A program made the translations under genes and the position numbers. Under the pieces are notes generated by a model. The model saw only the letters and a program-made list of their open reading frames with translations, ran no database searches and had not been told where the DNA came from. 64,000 nucleotides of DNA from NCBI GenBank assembly GCA_964633285.1, contig CAZWGA010000006.1, forward strand, positions 62,001-126,000. The letters are read 5' to 3'. Source of the stretch: 20CM-2-55-15 sp964633285 (lineage in GTDB: Bacteria > Acidobacteriota > Terriglobia > 20CM-2-55-15). Shown in pieces: positions 41,290 through 50,007 of the stretch; position 1 is the first letter of the stretch, and each line of letters starts with the position of its first letter.

Positions 41290-44200
41290 ATGAAGACAAT
41301 TCAGATGAATACCGGACCGTCTGCTGAGCTCCGTCTGGGTCTTGCAGGCTTCAGTTATCCTGATCTCTATAAATCCGAACGGCTAAAAGATCTTCTCGAC
41401 ACCTTCGACTGTGAAGTCGCGGCCGCCAACCCGGAGCTTTTTTCCGCCTGGGACGACTATCGCAACTATCCTGAAAAAAACAGAACCGCGCCCGAGATTG
41501 CGGCGCTGTTCGTTGGGATGGCCGCTCACGTAAGTCAGTTTCTGACGAAGTTATTCGGCATCGAGCAGGAGGTTGACGCTCTCGCCTCCGCCACCTCGGA
41601 TCAGGATCCGGTGTTCCGGTTCAAAGTGGATTTTGTACGGCGTCGAGTTCTTCCCAATCTGAAAAAAATTGCTCCGGCGGCGGATGCGGCGCTTCTGGAA
41701 TCCCGGATTTGTGAACTGCAGCAGCAGGCCGCTGTGAAGGCGAATCGCGATCTCGATCCTGAACTGGCTACGGCGTTGGCCGCCACGGATTTGATGCAGG
41801 AGGAGCGCGGGGGAGTGGCCCAACCCGCACTCGATCTTTTGAAACAATGGTGCGCGGCGCACCTTCATGATCCAGCGTACCGGCACTGGGTCAGTTTTCG
41901 TTTTCCTGAATCGCTGGATCACTTCAATCTGGTTCCATTGCAGCGTCCGGAGGCGGATCTTCCCGAGGACATTCTCGGACCGGACTCGCGGTTGCGGCGG
42001 CGGGATGGTTTTGCATTGACCGATGAGCGCATGAAGCCGCGCGAAATCCTCAGCGAAATCCACTACTGCATTCTTTGCCACGAGCGCGACAAGGATACGT
42101 GTTCGAAAGGAATCAAAGCGGCCGACGGCAACGTCGCGATCAATCCGCTCGACATTCCTCTTGCGGGTTGTCCTCTTGACGAAAAGATTTCTGAAATGCA
42201 CTTCCTGCGCAAGAACGGCGATGCAATCGGCGCGCTTGCATTGGTGATGATCAGCAATCCCATGTGTCCGGGTACCGGGCATCGAATCTGCAACGATTGC
42301 ATGAAGGCGTGCATTTATCAGAAGCAGGATCCTGTCAACATCCCGCAGATCGAGACCGCCGTGCTTACGGATACGTTGAACCTTTCGTGGGGCGTGGAGA
42401 TTTACGGATTGCTGACGCGGTGGAATCCCTTGAACATCGGCCGTCCCTACGCTCTTCCCTACAACGGAAAGAACGTCATGGTTGTCGGGATGGGACCGGC
42501 CGGGTATACGCTCGCGCACTACCTCATCAACGAAGGCTTCGGCGTCGCCGGAATCGATGGATTAAAAATCGAGCCTCTCGATGAAGAACTCACGGGTACA
42601 CCGGATAAGCCGCCTCGCCCGATTCAATCCTGGTCCGAGATCTATAGGTCGCTCGACGAACGAATTCTGGAAGGTTTCGGCGGCGTTTCCGAATATGGCA
42701 TCACGGTCCGGTGGGATAAGAATTTCCTGACCCTTCTTCATCTCACTTTATCGCGCCGCGATTTGCTTCGCATTTATGGCGGCGTGCGATTTGGCGGAAC
42801 GCTGGAGATCGACGATGCGTGGGCATGGGGTTTCGACCACATCGCCGTTGCCGCCGGCGCGGGCCGCCCGACGATCATCGATCTGAAAAACAATCTTGCC
42901 TGTGGTATTCGCAAGGCATCGGACTTTCTGATGGCGTTGCAACTTACCGGCGCATTTAAGCGCGGCGCGCTGCCGAACCTTCAGGTTCGCCTTCCCGCGC
43001 TGGTTATCGGCGGCGGGTTGACGGCCATCGATACAGCCACAGAGTTGTTCGCGTATTATCCCGTCCAGGTCGAAAAGACACTCGAGCGGTATGAAAAACT
43101 CGTTGAGGAATGCGGTGAAGAAACAGTCCTGGCGCCGTTCAATCCGAGCGAACGTGAAATCCTGAAGGAATTCGTGACCCACGGCGCTGCAGTCCGCAAG
43201 GAGAGAGAGCGCGCGGCCGCGGCGAACGAGAACCCGAATTTTGTTCCGCTGGTTCGTGCCTGGGGCGGTGTTTCGATCGTTTACCGAAAGCGGCTTGTGG
43301 ACTCCCCGGCTTACCGGTTGAACCATGAAGAAGTGATCAAGGCTCTCGAAGAAGGCATTTCGTTCATCGAGGGGCTCAATCCTGAAGAAGCGATCGTCGA
43401 CGAAGGAAACAATGTTGTTGCGGTTCGCTTCAAAGGAAAAGATCGCATGGTCGAGTTGCCTGCACGATCGATGATGATTGCCGCGGGTACGACTCCGAAT
43501 ATTACATATGAGAAGGAGCATTCAGGATCGTTCCAGCTTGACGGGAAACGGAAATTCTTTGAAGCGCATCGCGCCATACGAAACGAGGCCGGGACCTTTG
43601 TTTTGGAGCCGGCGCCGGCCGGAGCGGGGTTTTTCACTTCATATCAAGAGAACGGGCGTTTCATCAGTTACTACGGCGATAACCATCCCCTCTACGCAGG
43701 AAATGTTGTTAAAGCGATGGCTTCCGCGCGCGATGGTTATCCGCAAGTTGTCGCGTTATTTCAGGATGAATTGAACAACATCGATCCCGACGCTCAGGAG
43801 CAGCGCGATCTCGCTTGGCGCGAATTAACCGGCAATCTTGAACGTGAACTCGTTGCCCGCGTGGCTGAGGTCCGCCGCCTCACGGAGAACATTATTGAAG
43901 TGATTGTCCATGCCCCCGCGGCCGCGCGACGCTTCAAGCCCGGGCAGTTTTACAGATTGCAGAACTACGAAACCCAAGCCAGATCTGTGAAAGGGACCCG
44001 GTTGCTGATGGAAGGCATCGCATTGACCGGAGCGTGGGTTGATCGCGAGAAAGGCTTGCTGTCTCTGATCGCTTTGGAATTGGGTGTGTCATCAAAGCTC
44101 TGCCGATACCTGCAGCCGGGCGAACCCGTCGTCGTCATGGGTCCAACGGGTACGCCTACGGAAATCGAACCGAAGGAAAACGTACTGCTCGCGGGCGGCG

Positions 44201-44814
44201 GCCTCGGCAATGCCGTCCTTTTCTCGATCGCCAAAGCCATGCAGGAGAAGGGCGATCGCGTTGTCTACTTTGCCGGCTACAAGAAGGGCGAGGATCTGTT
44301 CAAACGCGAAGAGATAGAAGCAGCGACCGACCAGGTCGTCTGGAGCACCGACATGGGTGCGGCCATCGAACCAGGACGGCCGCAGGACCGGCATTTCCGC
44401 GGCAACATCGTTCAGGCAATGCTGGCCTATGGACGTGGCGAACTGGGTGAATCGCTGGTGCCGCTTTCATCCATCAATCGGATCATCGCAATCGGTTCAG
44501 ATCGAATGATGGCTGCAGTGAAAGACGCGCGCCACGGCGTGCTCCAACCGCTGTTGCAACCCCATCACGTGGCGATTGCGAGTATCAATTCTCCAATGCA
44601 GTGCATGATGAAGGAAGTCTGCGCTCAATGCCTGCAGAAACACGTTGATCCTGCAACGGGCAAAGAGACGATCATCTTCTCCTGCCTTAATCAGGACCAG
44701 CCGATGGATCACGTGGATTTCAAGAATCTCGCCACGCGGCTCAAGCAGAACACGGTTCAGGAAAAACTCGCAAATTTGTGGCTCGATTACCTGCTTGGCG
44801 AAGTGGGTGCGTAG
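41290..44814 (+). CDS. giant fused flavin / Fe-S oxidoreductase
   Basis: A 1174-aa cytoplasmic oxidoreductase combining several modules. Residues 1-240 have no motif I know. Residues about 255-350 carry Cys clusters (CILCHERDKDTC, NPMCPGTGHRICNDCMKAC) like the Fe-S region of GltD-type reductases. A pyridine-nucleotide-disulfide FAD domain follows, with VMVVGMGPAGYTLAHYLIN (about 396) and LVIGGGLTAIDTATELF (about 575). From about 855 a ferredoxin-NADP reductase-like unit appears (FKPGQFYRLQNYET, VLLAGGGLGNAVLFSIA), ending in CMMKEVCAQCLQKHVD and FSCLNQDQPMDHVDF, like the PyrK cluster-binding tail. It probably transfers electrons between NAD(P)H and an unknown partner. It is monocistronic; the last 28 bases overlap the VWA gene. 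Confidence 0.85.
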   Translation: MKTIQMNTGPSAELRLGLAGFSYPDLYKSERLKDLLDTFDCEVAAANPELFSAWDDYRNYPEKNRTAPEIAALFVGMAAHVSQFLTKLFGIEQEVDALASATSDQDPVFRFKVDFVRRRVLPNLKKIAPAADAALLESRICELQQQAAVKANRDLDPELATALAATDLMQEERGGVAQPALDLLKQWCAAHLHDPAYRHWVSFRFPESLDHFNLVPLQRPEADLPEDILGPDSRLRRRDGFALTDERMKPREILSEIHYCILCHERDKDTCSKGIKAADGNVAINPLDIPLAGCPLDEKISEMHFLRKNGDAIGALALVMISNPMCPGTGHRICNDCMKACIYQKQDPVNIPQIETAVLTDTLNLSWGVEIYGLLTRWNPLNIGRPYALPYNGKNVMVVGMGPAGYTLAHYLINEGFGVAGIDGLKIEPLDEELTGTPDKPPRPIQSWSEIYRSLDERILEGFGGVSEYGITVRWDKNFLTLLHLTLSRRDLLRIYGGVRFGGTLEIDDAWAWGFDHIAVAAGAGRPTIIDLKNNLACGIRKASDFLMALQLTGAFKRGALPNLQVRLPALVIGGGLTAIDTATELFAYYPVQVEKTLERYEKLVEECGEETVLAPFNPSEREILKEFVTHGAAVRKERERAAAANENPNFVPLVRAWGGVSIVYRKRLVDSPAYRLNHEEVIKALEEGISFIEGLNPEEAIVDEGNNVVAVRFKGKDRMVELPARSMMIAAGTTPNITYEKEHSGSFQLDGKRKFFEAHRAIRNEAGTFVLEPAPAGAGFFTSYQENGRFISYYGDNHPLYAGNVVKAMASARDGYPQVVALFQDELNNIDPDAQEQRDLAWRELTGNLERELVARVAEVRRLTENIIEVIVHAPAAARRFKPGQFYRLQNYETQARSVKGTRLLMEGIALTGAWVDREKGLLSLIALELGVSSKLCRYLQPGEPVVVMGPTGTPTEIEPKENVLLAGGGLGNAVLFSIAKAMQEKGDRVVYFAGYKKGEDLFKREEIEAATDQVVWSTDMGAAIEPGRPQDRHFRGNIVQAMLAYGRGELGESLVPLSSINRIIAIGSDRMMAAVKDARHGVLQPLLQPHHVAIASINSPMQCMMKEVCAQCLQKHVDPATGKETIIFSCLNQDQPMDHVDFKNLATRLKQNTVQEKLANLWLDYLLGEVGA

Positions 44815-45674
44815 TATCCGGGTCTCGTTCGAAGGTCGAGCGCTTTTCCCTTCTTTACTGAAGCGACAATCCTGACGTTTCGATAAGAACCGTCACGCGC
44901 CGGATTGCTTGAAAAATATCCGATGGTGTACTGCCCTCGAATCGCTCCGGCAATTCGCGGCCAGATCTTCTGCAGATCCGCTGTGGTCGCCGGAAAGAAT
45001 GCTTCCCCGCCTCCGACTTTCGCAATTCTTCTAAGGACACCGGGATTGCGGTCCCTACGATTCGTAAAGGGATCGTAGATGCCGATGCAGTAGATCGTGG
45101 CGCTGGACTGTTGCGCCATGAGCAAAGCCTCATCGAGACTTGTATGGCTTGCATTGTCTCCGCCGTCGCTCAGGATGACGATTGCCTTTCGCTGGCGGGT
45201 TCCTTTCTTCAATTGCTGGAATCCCATTGCCAGTGCGTCATACAAAGCGGTTGTTCCCTGCGCTTTGGTTTCCATCAGGGCTGCGCGAAGCTGTGCGCGG
45301 TCACTCGTAAAAGGCACTGAAGCCGGAAGTGCGAACCATGGACGGTAATTGAAGTCCACAATGAATGTTTCATTGCTGGGATGGCTGGCATCCAGAAAAG
45401 CAAGCGCCGCACTGACGACCTCCCTGGTTTTCGTCGACATGCTGCCGCTGTTATCAATCAGGAGCCCAACCGTGGATGGAGTGTCTTCCGGTTGGAAAAC
45501 TTTGATGGCCTGCTCTTTTCCGTCTTCGTAAACCTTGAAATCCCCCTCGGTGAGTCCTGTGTAAGGCTGGCCACCGCTGTTCAAGACGGTAACGTTGAAA
45601 ACAACGAGATCGACATCAATCGAAATGGTGAATTGAAGGAGAACGAAAGCGGAGAGAAGGAGCCTCAGGAGCAT
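44787..45674 (-). CDS. secreted VWA-domain protein (acidobacterial VWFA type)
   Basis: A 295-aa exported protein with a von Willebrand A domain. The signal peptide MLLRLLLSAFVLLQFTI is followed by VDLVVFNVTVLNSGGQPYTGL and FKVYEDGKEQ, the N-terminal part typical of acidobacterial VWFA-related proteins. The MIDAS metal site is intact: DNSGSMS (D-x-S-x-S) near residue 90, the Thr in GTTALYDAL, and LSDGGDNASH. The C-terminal RNVRIVASVKKGKALDLRTRPGYYAP is also characteristic. Start at 45674; a start 7 codons upstream is possible. Binding partner unknown. It converges with the giant oxidoreductase. Confidence 0.88.
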   Translation of the reverse strand: MLLRLLLSAFVLLQFTISIDVDLVVFNVTVLNSGGQPYTGLTEGDFKVYEDGKEQAIKVFQPEDTPSTVGLLIDNSGSMSTKTREVVSAALAFLDASHPSNETFIVDFNYRPWFALPASVPFTSDRAQLRAALMETKAQGTTALYDALAMGFQQLKKGTRQRKAIVILSDGGDNASHTSLDEALLMAQQSSATIYCIGIYDPFTNRRDRNPGVLRRIAKVGGGEAFFPATTADLQKIWPRIAGAIRGQYTIGYFSSNPARDGSYRNVRIVASVKKGKALDLRTRPGYYAPTSPSR

Positions 45675-45690
45675 GGTGCTTCCATCATAG

Positions 45691-45767
45691 AACAAACGCA
45701 GGTTTAAAACCCGCCGTTACATCGTGTATCGGATTATGGAGTCGCGGGTTTCATACCCGCGTTTGTT
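45691..45767. repeat. REP-like double hairpin, copy 2, overlapping msrQ
   Basis: Arms of 24 bases at 45691-45714 and 45744-45767 are complementary with three mismatches and share the GCGGGT-AT-AAACCCGC core of the 4.8 kb element. The two copies differ in spacer. The right arm runs through the last codons of msrQ, encoding its GRRTNAGMKPATP tail. Confidence 0.85.
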
Positions 45768-46360
45768 CTTCGTCCCTGAAGGGCATACCAGCCTCGGATA
45801 CTCAGTAGAACTGTCAGGAGCGCGCCATAAGCAACCGGCCGCTGAATGTCGAGCTTAACTCGCCAGTAATAGTGAAAGACTCCGGCTGCAGCGCTGAAGT
45901 AGACAAGGCGGTGGACCAATTGCCACCTTCTGCCGCCGAGACGCGCGATCCATTTCTTCGTTGAAGTGACGGCGAGGGGAATCATGAGAATGAGGCTGAA
46001 GTAGCCGCCGATAATGAACGGATTCTTCGTGAGGTCTTTTACCATTTCATTGAAGTCGAAGGACTGATCCAGCCAGACGTACGTGATGAAATGAAGAGAC
46101 GCGTGAAAAAAAGCAAACAATCCCATCATTCGTCGAAAGCGCACAAGGCTGTGCCATCCGGTGATCCGGCGAACCGGTGTGATGGCCAGCGTGATCATCA
46201 GAAATCGAAGTGTCCAGATTCCCGTTGTATCGCGGATATCTTCGCGAGGATTCGCGCTGAGTTGATTGGTGAACGCCGCATGGATCAGCAGCGTCATTGG
46301 AACAAGGCATAGAAGGAAGACCGCCGGTTTGATGAGCCACCAGCGGTTGATTTTAGGCAT
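45734..46360 (-). CDS. msrQ: MsrQ heme-binding membrane subunit
   Basis: MsrQ passes electrons to the periplasmic methionine sulfoxide reductase MsrP. The 208-aa protein has about six helices and the family motifs RRMMGLFAFFHASLHFITYVW, with the heme His residues, RLGGRRWQLVHRLVYFSAAAGVFHYYW and NPFIIGGYFSLILMIPLAVTS. GIWTLRFLMITLAITPVRR is the usual N-terminal loop. The last dozen residues derive from a REP-like element. It starts 11 bases after the end of msrP and is co-transcribed with it. If msrP is truncated, MsrQ may lack its full partner. Confidence 0.92.
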   Translation of the reverse strand: MPKINRWWLIKPAVFLLCLVPMTLLIHAAFTNQLSANPREDIRDTTGIWTLRFLMITLAITPVRRITGWHSLVRFRRMMGLFAFFHASLHFITYVWLDQSFDFNEMVKDLTKNPFIIGGYFSLILMIPLAVTSTKKWIARLGGRRWQLVHRLVYFSAAAGVFHYYWRVKLDIQRPVAYGALLTVLLSIRGWYALQGRRTNAGMKPATP

Positions 46361-46371
46361 GATCCAAAACG

Positions 46372-47355
46372 TCAGTAGTTCTTGCGCAAATCCATTCCGG
46401 AGTACATTTGAGCTACCTGTTCTCCGTAGCCGTTAAACATGAGGGTCGGCCGGGTCCCATCTCCGAAGAATGGATTTCGAGCTTCGCCAATGCGTTGTAC
46501 CGTCGCCTGGCGCCAGCGCGGTTGGTCGACGCTCGGGTTGACGTTGGCGTAAAAGCCGTAGGCTTGCGCTCAGGCGTCCATCCATGAACGGACAGGCAGC
46601 TTGTCCACAAAACGTATTCGGACGATTGCCTTGATTCCCTTGAAGCCATATTTCCACGGCGTCACGAGCCGCAATGGCGCGCCATTCTGGTTCAATAGCG
46701 GCTTGCCGTAAACGCCTGTGGCAAACAATGCGAGCGGGTTTGTGGCCTCATCCAATCTCAGGCCTTCCCTGTATGGCCAATTCAAACCGCCGCCGATATA
46801 TGGAGATCTCTGGCCGGGCATCTGGTTCTTATCGACGATCGTATGAAATTCAACGAATTTCGCGGCGGGAGCCGGCTCGAGTTTTTTGATGATAGCTGCA
46901 AGAGGATAACCTCTCCATGGAATCACCATCGACCAGCGTTCGACGCAGCGCATCCGATAGACTCGATCTTCCGCAGTTAAGCCTTTAAGCAGGTCGTCCA
47001 GTTGATACGTCGCCGGATTCTTCACGAGTCCCTCGACCACGACAGTCCAGGGCTTCGGTGGCTGGAATTTCGGGGCGTTGCGGCCAGGATCACCTTTGTC
47101 GCTTCCAAACTCGTAAAAGTTGTTGTACGTCGTGACATATTCGTACGGCGTTTGTTTCTCCGTTGTATCGTACGGACCCGCTTTCCCCTGCAGTCCCGGT
47201 TCTGAAGATGCCGAACCTGTTACGCACCCGGGAAGCATTGTCGCCGCCGCCGTCGCGAGCCATGTTGCGTTTTTTATGAAGTCCCGGCGGTTGTGATAAA
47301 CGCGTTCAGGTGTGATTTCCGAGGATGGAATATCCGATGGACGTTGAATGAGCAT
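46372..47355 (-). pseudogene. msrP: msrP catalytic subunit with an in-frame TGA
   Basis: Periplasmic molybdopterin methionine-sulfoxide reductase MsrP. Residues 1-261 read normally: a twin-arginine signal (NRRDFIKNATW), PPKPWTVVVEGLVKNP, and the Mo-ligand Cys137 in RMRCVERWSMVIPWRG. Codon 262 (46570-46572) is TGA, but the same frame continues for 65 conserved residues, with YGFYANVNPSVDQPRWRQAT, FFGDGTRPTLMFNGYGEQVA and MYSGMDLRKNY, to a stop at 46372-46374. The TGA replaces one residue in the spacer between the conserved Trp and YGFYANVNP, with no length change. It could be a nonsense mutation, a sequencing error or readthrough. The reconstructed length (about 327 codons) equals known MsrP. 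Confidence 0.82.
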
Positions 47356-47448
47356 GTCGAGAAACTCCTAAAAGAGTATACGGGCATTGTAGCAGAGGAA
47401 TGTTGCCGCGGTCTGCATCAAGCCAAACCGCGGCATTAATGCGGAAAG

Positions 47449-47649
47449 TTACTTCTTGTCGCTTTTCTTGTCGTCTTTCTTGTCGCTTTTTTTGGCGGTT
47501 TTCTTGTCGGCCTTGTCGTCTTTCTTGTCGGCCTTTTTTTCTGCCTTTTCAGTCTTTTTCTCTGCCTTCTTCTCCTGAGCGAAACTCGGTGCGGTTGACA
47601 TGCCGACCATCACTGCAAGAGCTAACAGAAGTCCCAAAACTCTCTTCAT
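47449..47649 (-). CDS. 66-residue secreted lysine-rich protein
   Basis: A short protein with signal peptide MKRVLGLLLALAVMVGMSTA, cleaving near SFAQ, and a mature tail made almost only of Lys, Asp, Glu and Ala (EKKAEKKTEKAEKKADKKDD ... KKSDKKDDKKSDKK). AAGGAG lies before the ATG. Signal, site and composition argue for a real gene. It has no fold to name; the charged tail could bind acidic polymers or metals. It is not related in sequence to the Lys-rich protein at 33.4 kb beyond composition. Confidence 0.65.
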   Translation of the reverse strand: MKRVLGLLLALAVMVGMSTAPSFAQEKKAEKKTEKAEKKADKKDDKADKKTAKKSDKKDDKKSDKK

Positions 47650-47919
47650 ACTGATTCTCCTTTTAATATCAAACGAAACTTACCTTGCGGCATTCTACCG
47701 CCTGGCGCGCCGCTAAAATACCACGAGAACCCATTCCAATCAAAGATTCGGCAAACTCCGGGTCAGACCGCTCGGTACCCAGTGCAACACTAAGTTCCGC
47801 AACCCGGAATTCAGGTGCAGAGGGGTCTGACCCCAGAGCCACGGGCATTGCCGCGGAGCCCTGTGGAGCCATCTTTCTGTAAACATTGACCCTCATTAAG
47901 AGCTCAGGTATACGGTCTC
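47650..47919. other. 270-base gap with an imperfect repeat palindrome
   Basis: No gene is supported here. Complementary arms GGGTCAGACC (47760-47769) and GGTCTGACCC (47824-47833) enclose 54 bases that include GGAATTCAGGTGCAGAGG at 47806-47823, similar to the AATTC heads of other palindromes in the window. The surrounding DNA contains two loosely similar tandem units of about 60 bases. Confidence 0.6.
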
Positions 47920-49995
47920 ATGCATTTACGCGATCTTTTTCTTCTGACAGTTCTGACTTTGGCGGGCGCCGCCGCGTTGGCCCAGAATACGGGCTCCCGG
48001 GGCGAGGAATTGTTTTTCGGTAAGGCCGGATGCGCGGATTGCCATGAAGTCAACGGCCGTGGCGGTGTGGTCGGTCCTGACCTTTCCGGCGCTGGAGCCA
48101 TTCCCGCCGAGGTGTTGCGCGGAAAGATTCTCAAACCCGGCAATCCCGTTCGAGGCCGTCCGGCACCCGGGGTCATTGTCGCGAAGCTGCGCGATGGACG
48201 CGAGATTCAGGGAGTGCGGCGAAATGAAGACACATTCACACTCCAAATGGTTGACGGTTCCGGTCAACTGCATCTCCTCGAAAAAGCAAACCTCACTGAA
48301 GTGCGATATGAGAATCGATCGTTGATGCCTGCGGACTACGCCACTCGAATAACAACAGACGACCTGCAGGCTCTCGTGACCTACCTCGGTACATTGAACG
48401 GCCGGGACATCAAGAAAACATCTGCAGCCCTTATCGGCGGAGGCATCGCGTCCACCCGATTGCGCAATTCGCAAGCTGAGCCTCAAAACTGGATGCATTA
48501 TTGGGGCGACTATCAGGGAACACACTACTCGGCACTGAAAGAAATCACGCCGGCCAATGTTTCAACTCTTCAGGCGAAATGGACAATTCAATTGCCGGGA
48601 TCATCGGCTCTCGAGGCCGAACCGCTTGTGATTGACGGCATCATGTACACGAGTGGACAGCCCGGTACGGTGCTCGCTCTCGATGCGAAGTCAGGCCGAA
48701 GCATCTGGCGGTATTCAAGACAACAACCCGTTCGCAATCCCAATCAGATAAATCCGTTCAATCGCGGAGTCGCGATCCTTGGTAATCGTGTTTTTCTCGG
48801 TACCCTAGATGCCGCGCTGGTTGCGCTGGACGCAAGAACCGGCCTCCTCCTCTGGGAAAGTCAAGTTGCCGACACAATGCTCGGTTACACGATCACGAGC
48901 GCGCCCCTCACCGTAAACGACAAAGTGATTGTTGGTGTGAGCGGCGGCGAATTTGGCGCGCGCGGCTTTCTCGATGCCTATGACGCCGCAACAGGAAAGC
49001 GGCTGTGGCGATGGTACTCGGTTCCCGGACCGGGTGAATTCGGCAATGACACCTGGTCCGGCGATAGCTGGAAATATGGCGGAGCGCCCATGTGGCTGAC
49101 CGGTTCCTACGATCCCGATCTCAACACGCTCTACTGGACCACCGGAAATCCCGGAGCCCAGATCGATCGCTCAGTTCGCGGTAACGGCGATAATCTCTTC
49201 AGCGATTCGGTTGTTGCGATCGATCCGGATACCGGCCGGCGCAAATGGCATTTTCAATTTACGCCGAACGACGGCCACGATTGGGATTCCGCTCAGGATG
49301 TGGTCCTCGTCGATCGGATATGGCACGGCGAAAATCGAAAGCTGTTGCTTCACGCGGATCGCAACGGCATGTTTTACGTTCTCGATCGAACGAACGGAAA
49401 ATTTCTAGCCGGCACTTCGTTTGTTTATCAGAACTGGAACTCGGGCCTCGATGCGTCCGGGCGTCCGATACAGATTCCGGGATCCAATTCGAGTCCGGAA
49501 GGCACCTTCCTGGTCTATCCCTCTCTGGTGGGCGGCACGAATTTTCAAGCGCCGTCCTACAGTCCGGTGACGGGATGGTTTTATCTCGAGTATGCCGAGA
49601 GCGGCCAGCAATTCATCAGTGAGCCTGCAGTGTATTCGGCCGGCCGCCAATACATCGGCCGAGGCCGGGGGAGTGTGCCTGATCCGAAACCGGGCGATCC
49701 CTCACCTTCAGCGGGAATCAAAGCTCTCGATCCCGAGACGGGCAAGACGATGTGGGATTTCAAACTGTTGCAGGGATCCCTCAGCAATGGCGTCATGGCC
49801 ACAGCCGGAGGAGTCCTTTTTGCGGCGTCCCGCGAAGGGAATCTCATGGGTCTCGATGCGAGCAGCGGTAAAGCTCTCTGGCGATATCCAACTGGTGGAA
49901 ACATGACGGCATCTCCGATGAGCTTTGCAGTCGACGGCAAACAGTACATTGCAATCGCTTCGGGTGACTCGATCTATTGCTTCGGCCTCCCGTAA
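47920..49995 (+). CDS. cytochrome c - quinoprotein dehydrogenase fusion
   Basis: A 691-aa exported PQQ-type dehydrogenase. After the signal peptide (LFLLTVLTLAGAAALAQ) comes a cytochrome c domain (about 25-165) with CADCHEVNGRGG and a small inserted beta segment (DGREIQGVRRNEDTFTLQMV) like the heme-binding domains of Planctomycetes. The eight-bladed propeller follows (about 185-690): GDYQGTHYSALKEITPANV, LALDAKSGRSIWRYS, GRGFLDAYD-type blades, GNGDNLFSDSVVAIDPDTG, and PNDGHDWDSAQD holding the likely catalytic Asp. The vicinal Cys pair of methanol dehydrogenases is absent. The heme-first order is the reverse of the usual C-terminal cytochrome of alcohol dehydrogenases. Substrate unknown, probably an alcohol or sugar. 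Confidence 0.88.
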   Translation: MHLRDLFLLTVLTLAGAAALAQNTGSRGEELFFGKAGCADCHEVNGRGGVVGPDLSGAGAIPAEVLRGKILKPGNPVRGRPAPGVIVAKLRDGREIQGVRRNEDTFTLQMVDGSGQLHLLEKANLTEVRYENRSLMPADYATRITTDDLQALVTYLGTLNGRDIKKTSAALIGGGIASTRLRNSQAEPQNWMHYWGDYQGTHYSALKEITPANVSTLQAKWTIQLPGSSALEAEPLVIDGIMYTSGQPGTVLALDAKSGRSIWRYSRQQPVRNPNQINPFNRGVAILGNRVFLGTLDAALVALDARTGLLLWESQVADTMLGYTITSAPLTVNDKVIVGVSGGEFGARGFLDAYDAATGKRLWRWYSVPGPGEFGNDTWSGDSWKYGGAPMWLTGSYDPDLNTLYWTTGNPGAQIDRSVRGNGDNLFSDSVVAIDPDTGRRKWHFQFTPNDGHDWDSAQDVVLVDRIWHGENRKLLLHADRNGMFYVLDRTNGKFLAGTSFVYQNWNSGLDASGRPIQIPGSNSSPEGTFLVYPSLVGGTNFQAPSYSPVTGWFYLEYAESGQQFISEPAVYSAGRQYIGRGRGSVPDPKPGDPSPSAGIKALDPETGKTMWDFKLLQGSLSNGVMATAGGVLFAASREGNLMGLDASSGKALWRYPTGGNMTASPMSFAVDGKQYIAIASGDSIYCFGLP

Positions 49996-50007
49996 AATAG
50001 TGCGTAT

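Noticed and set aside
46570..46572. Selenocysteine at the msrP TGA
   Set aside because: The position is a non-catalytic spacer, the Mo-ligand Cys is elsewhere (residue 137), and no selenocysteine insertion hairpin was recognised after the TGA.
47669..47896. 75-codon minus-strand frame with repeated ALGSDPSAPEF-like units
   Set aside because: It reads through the palindromic repeat units of the 47.7 kb gap; the apparent protein repeats are the DNA repeats translated, with no ribosome site.
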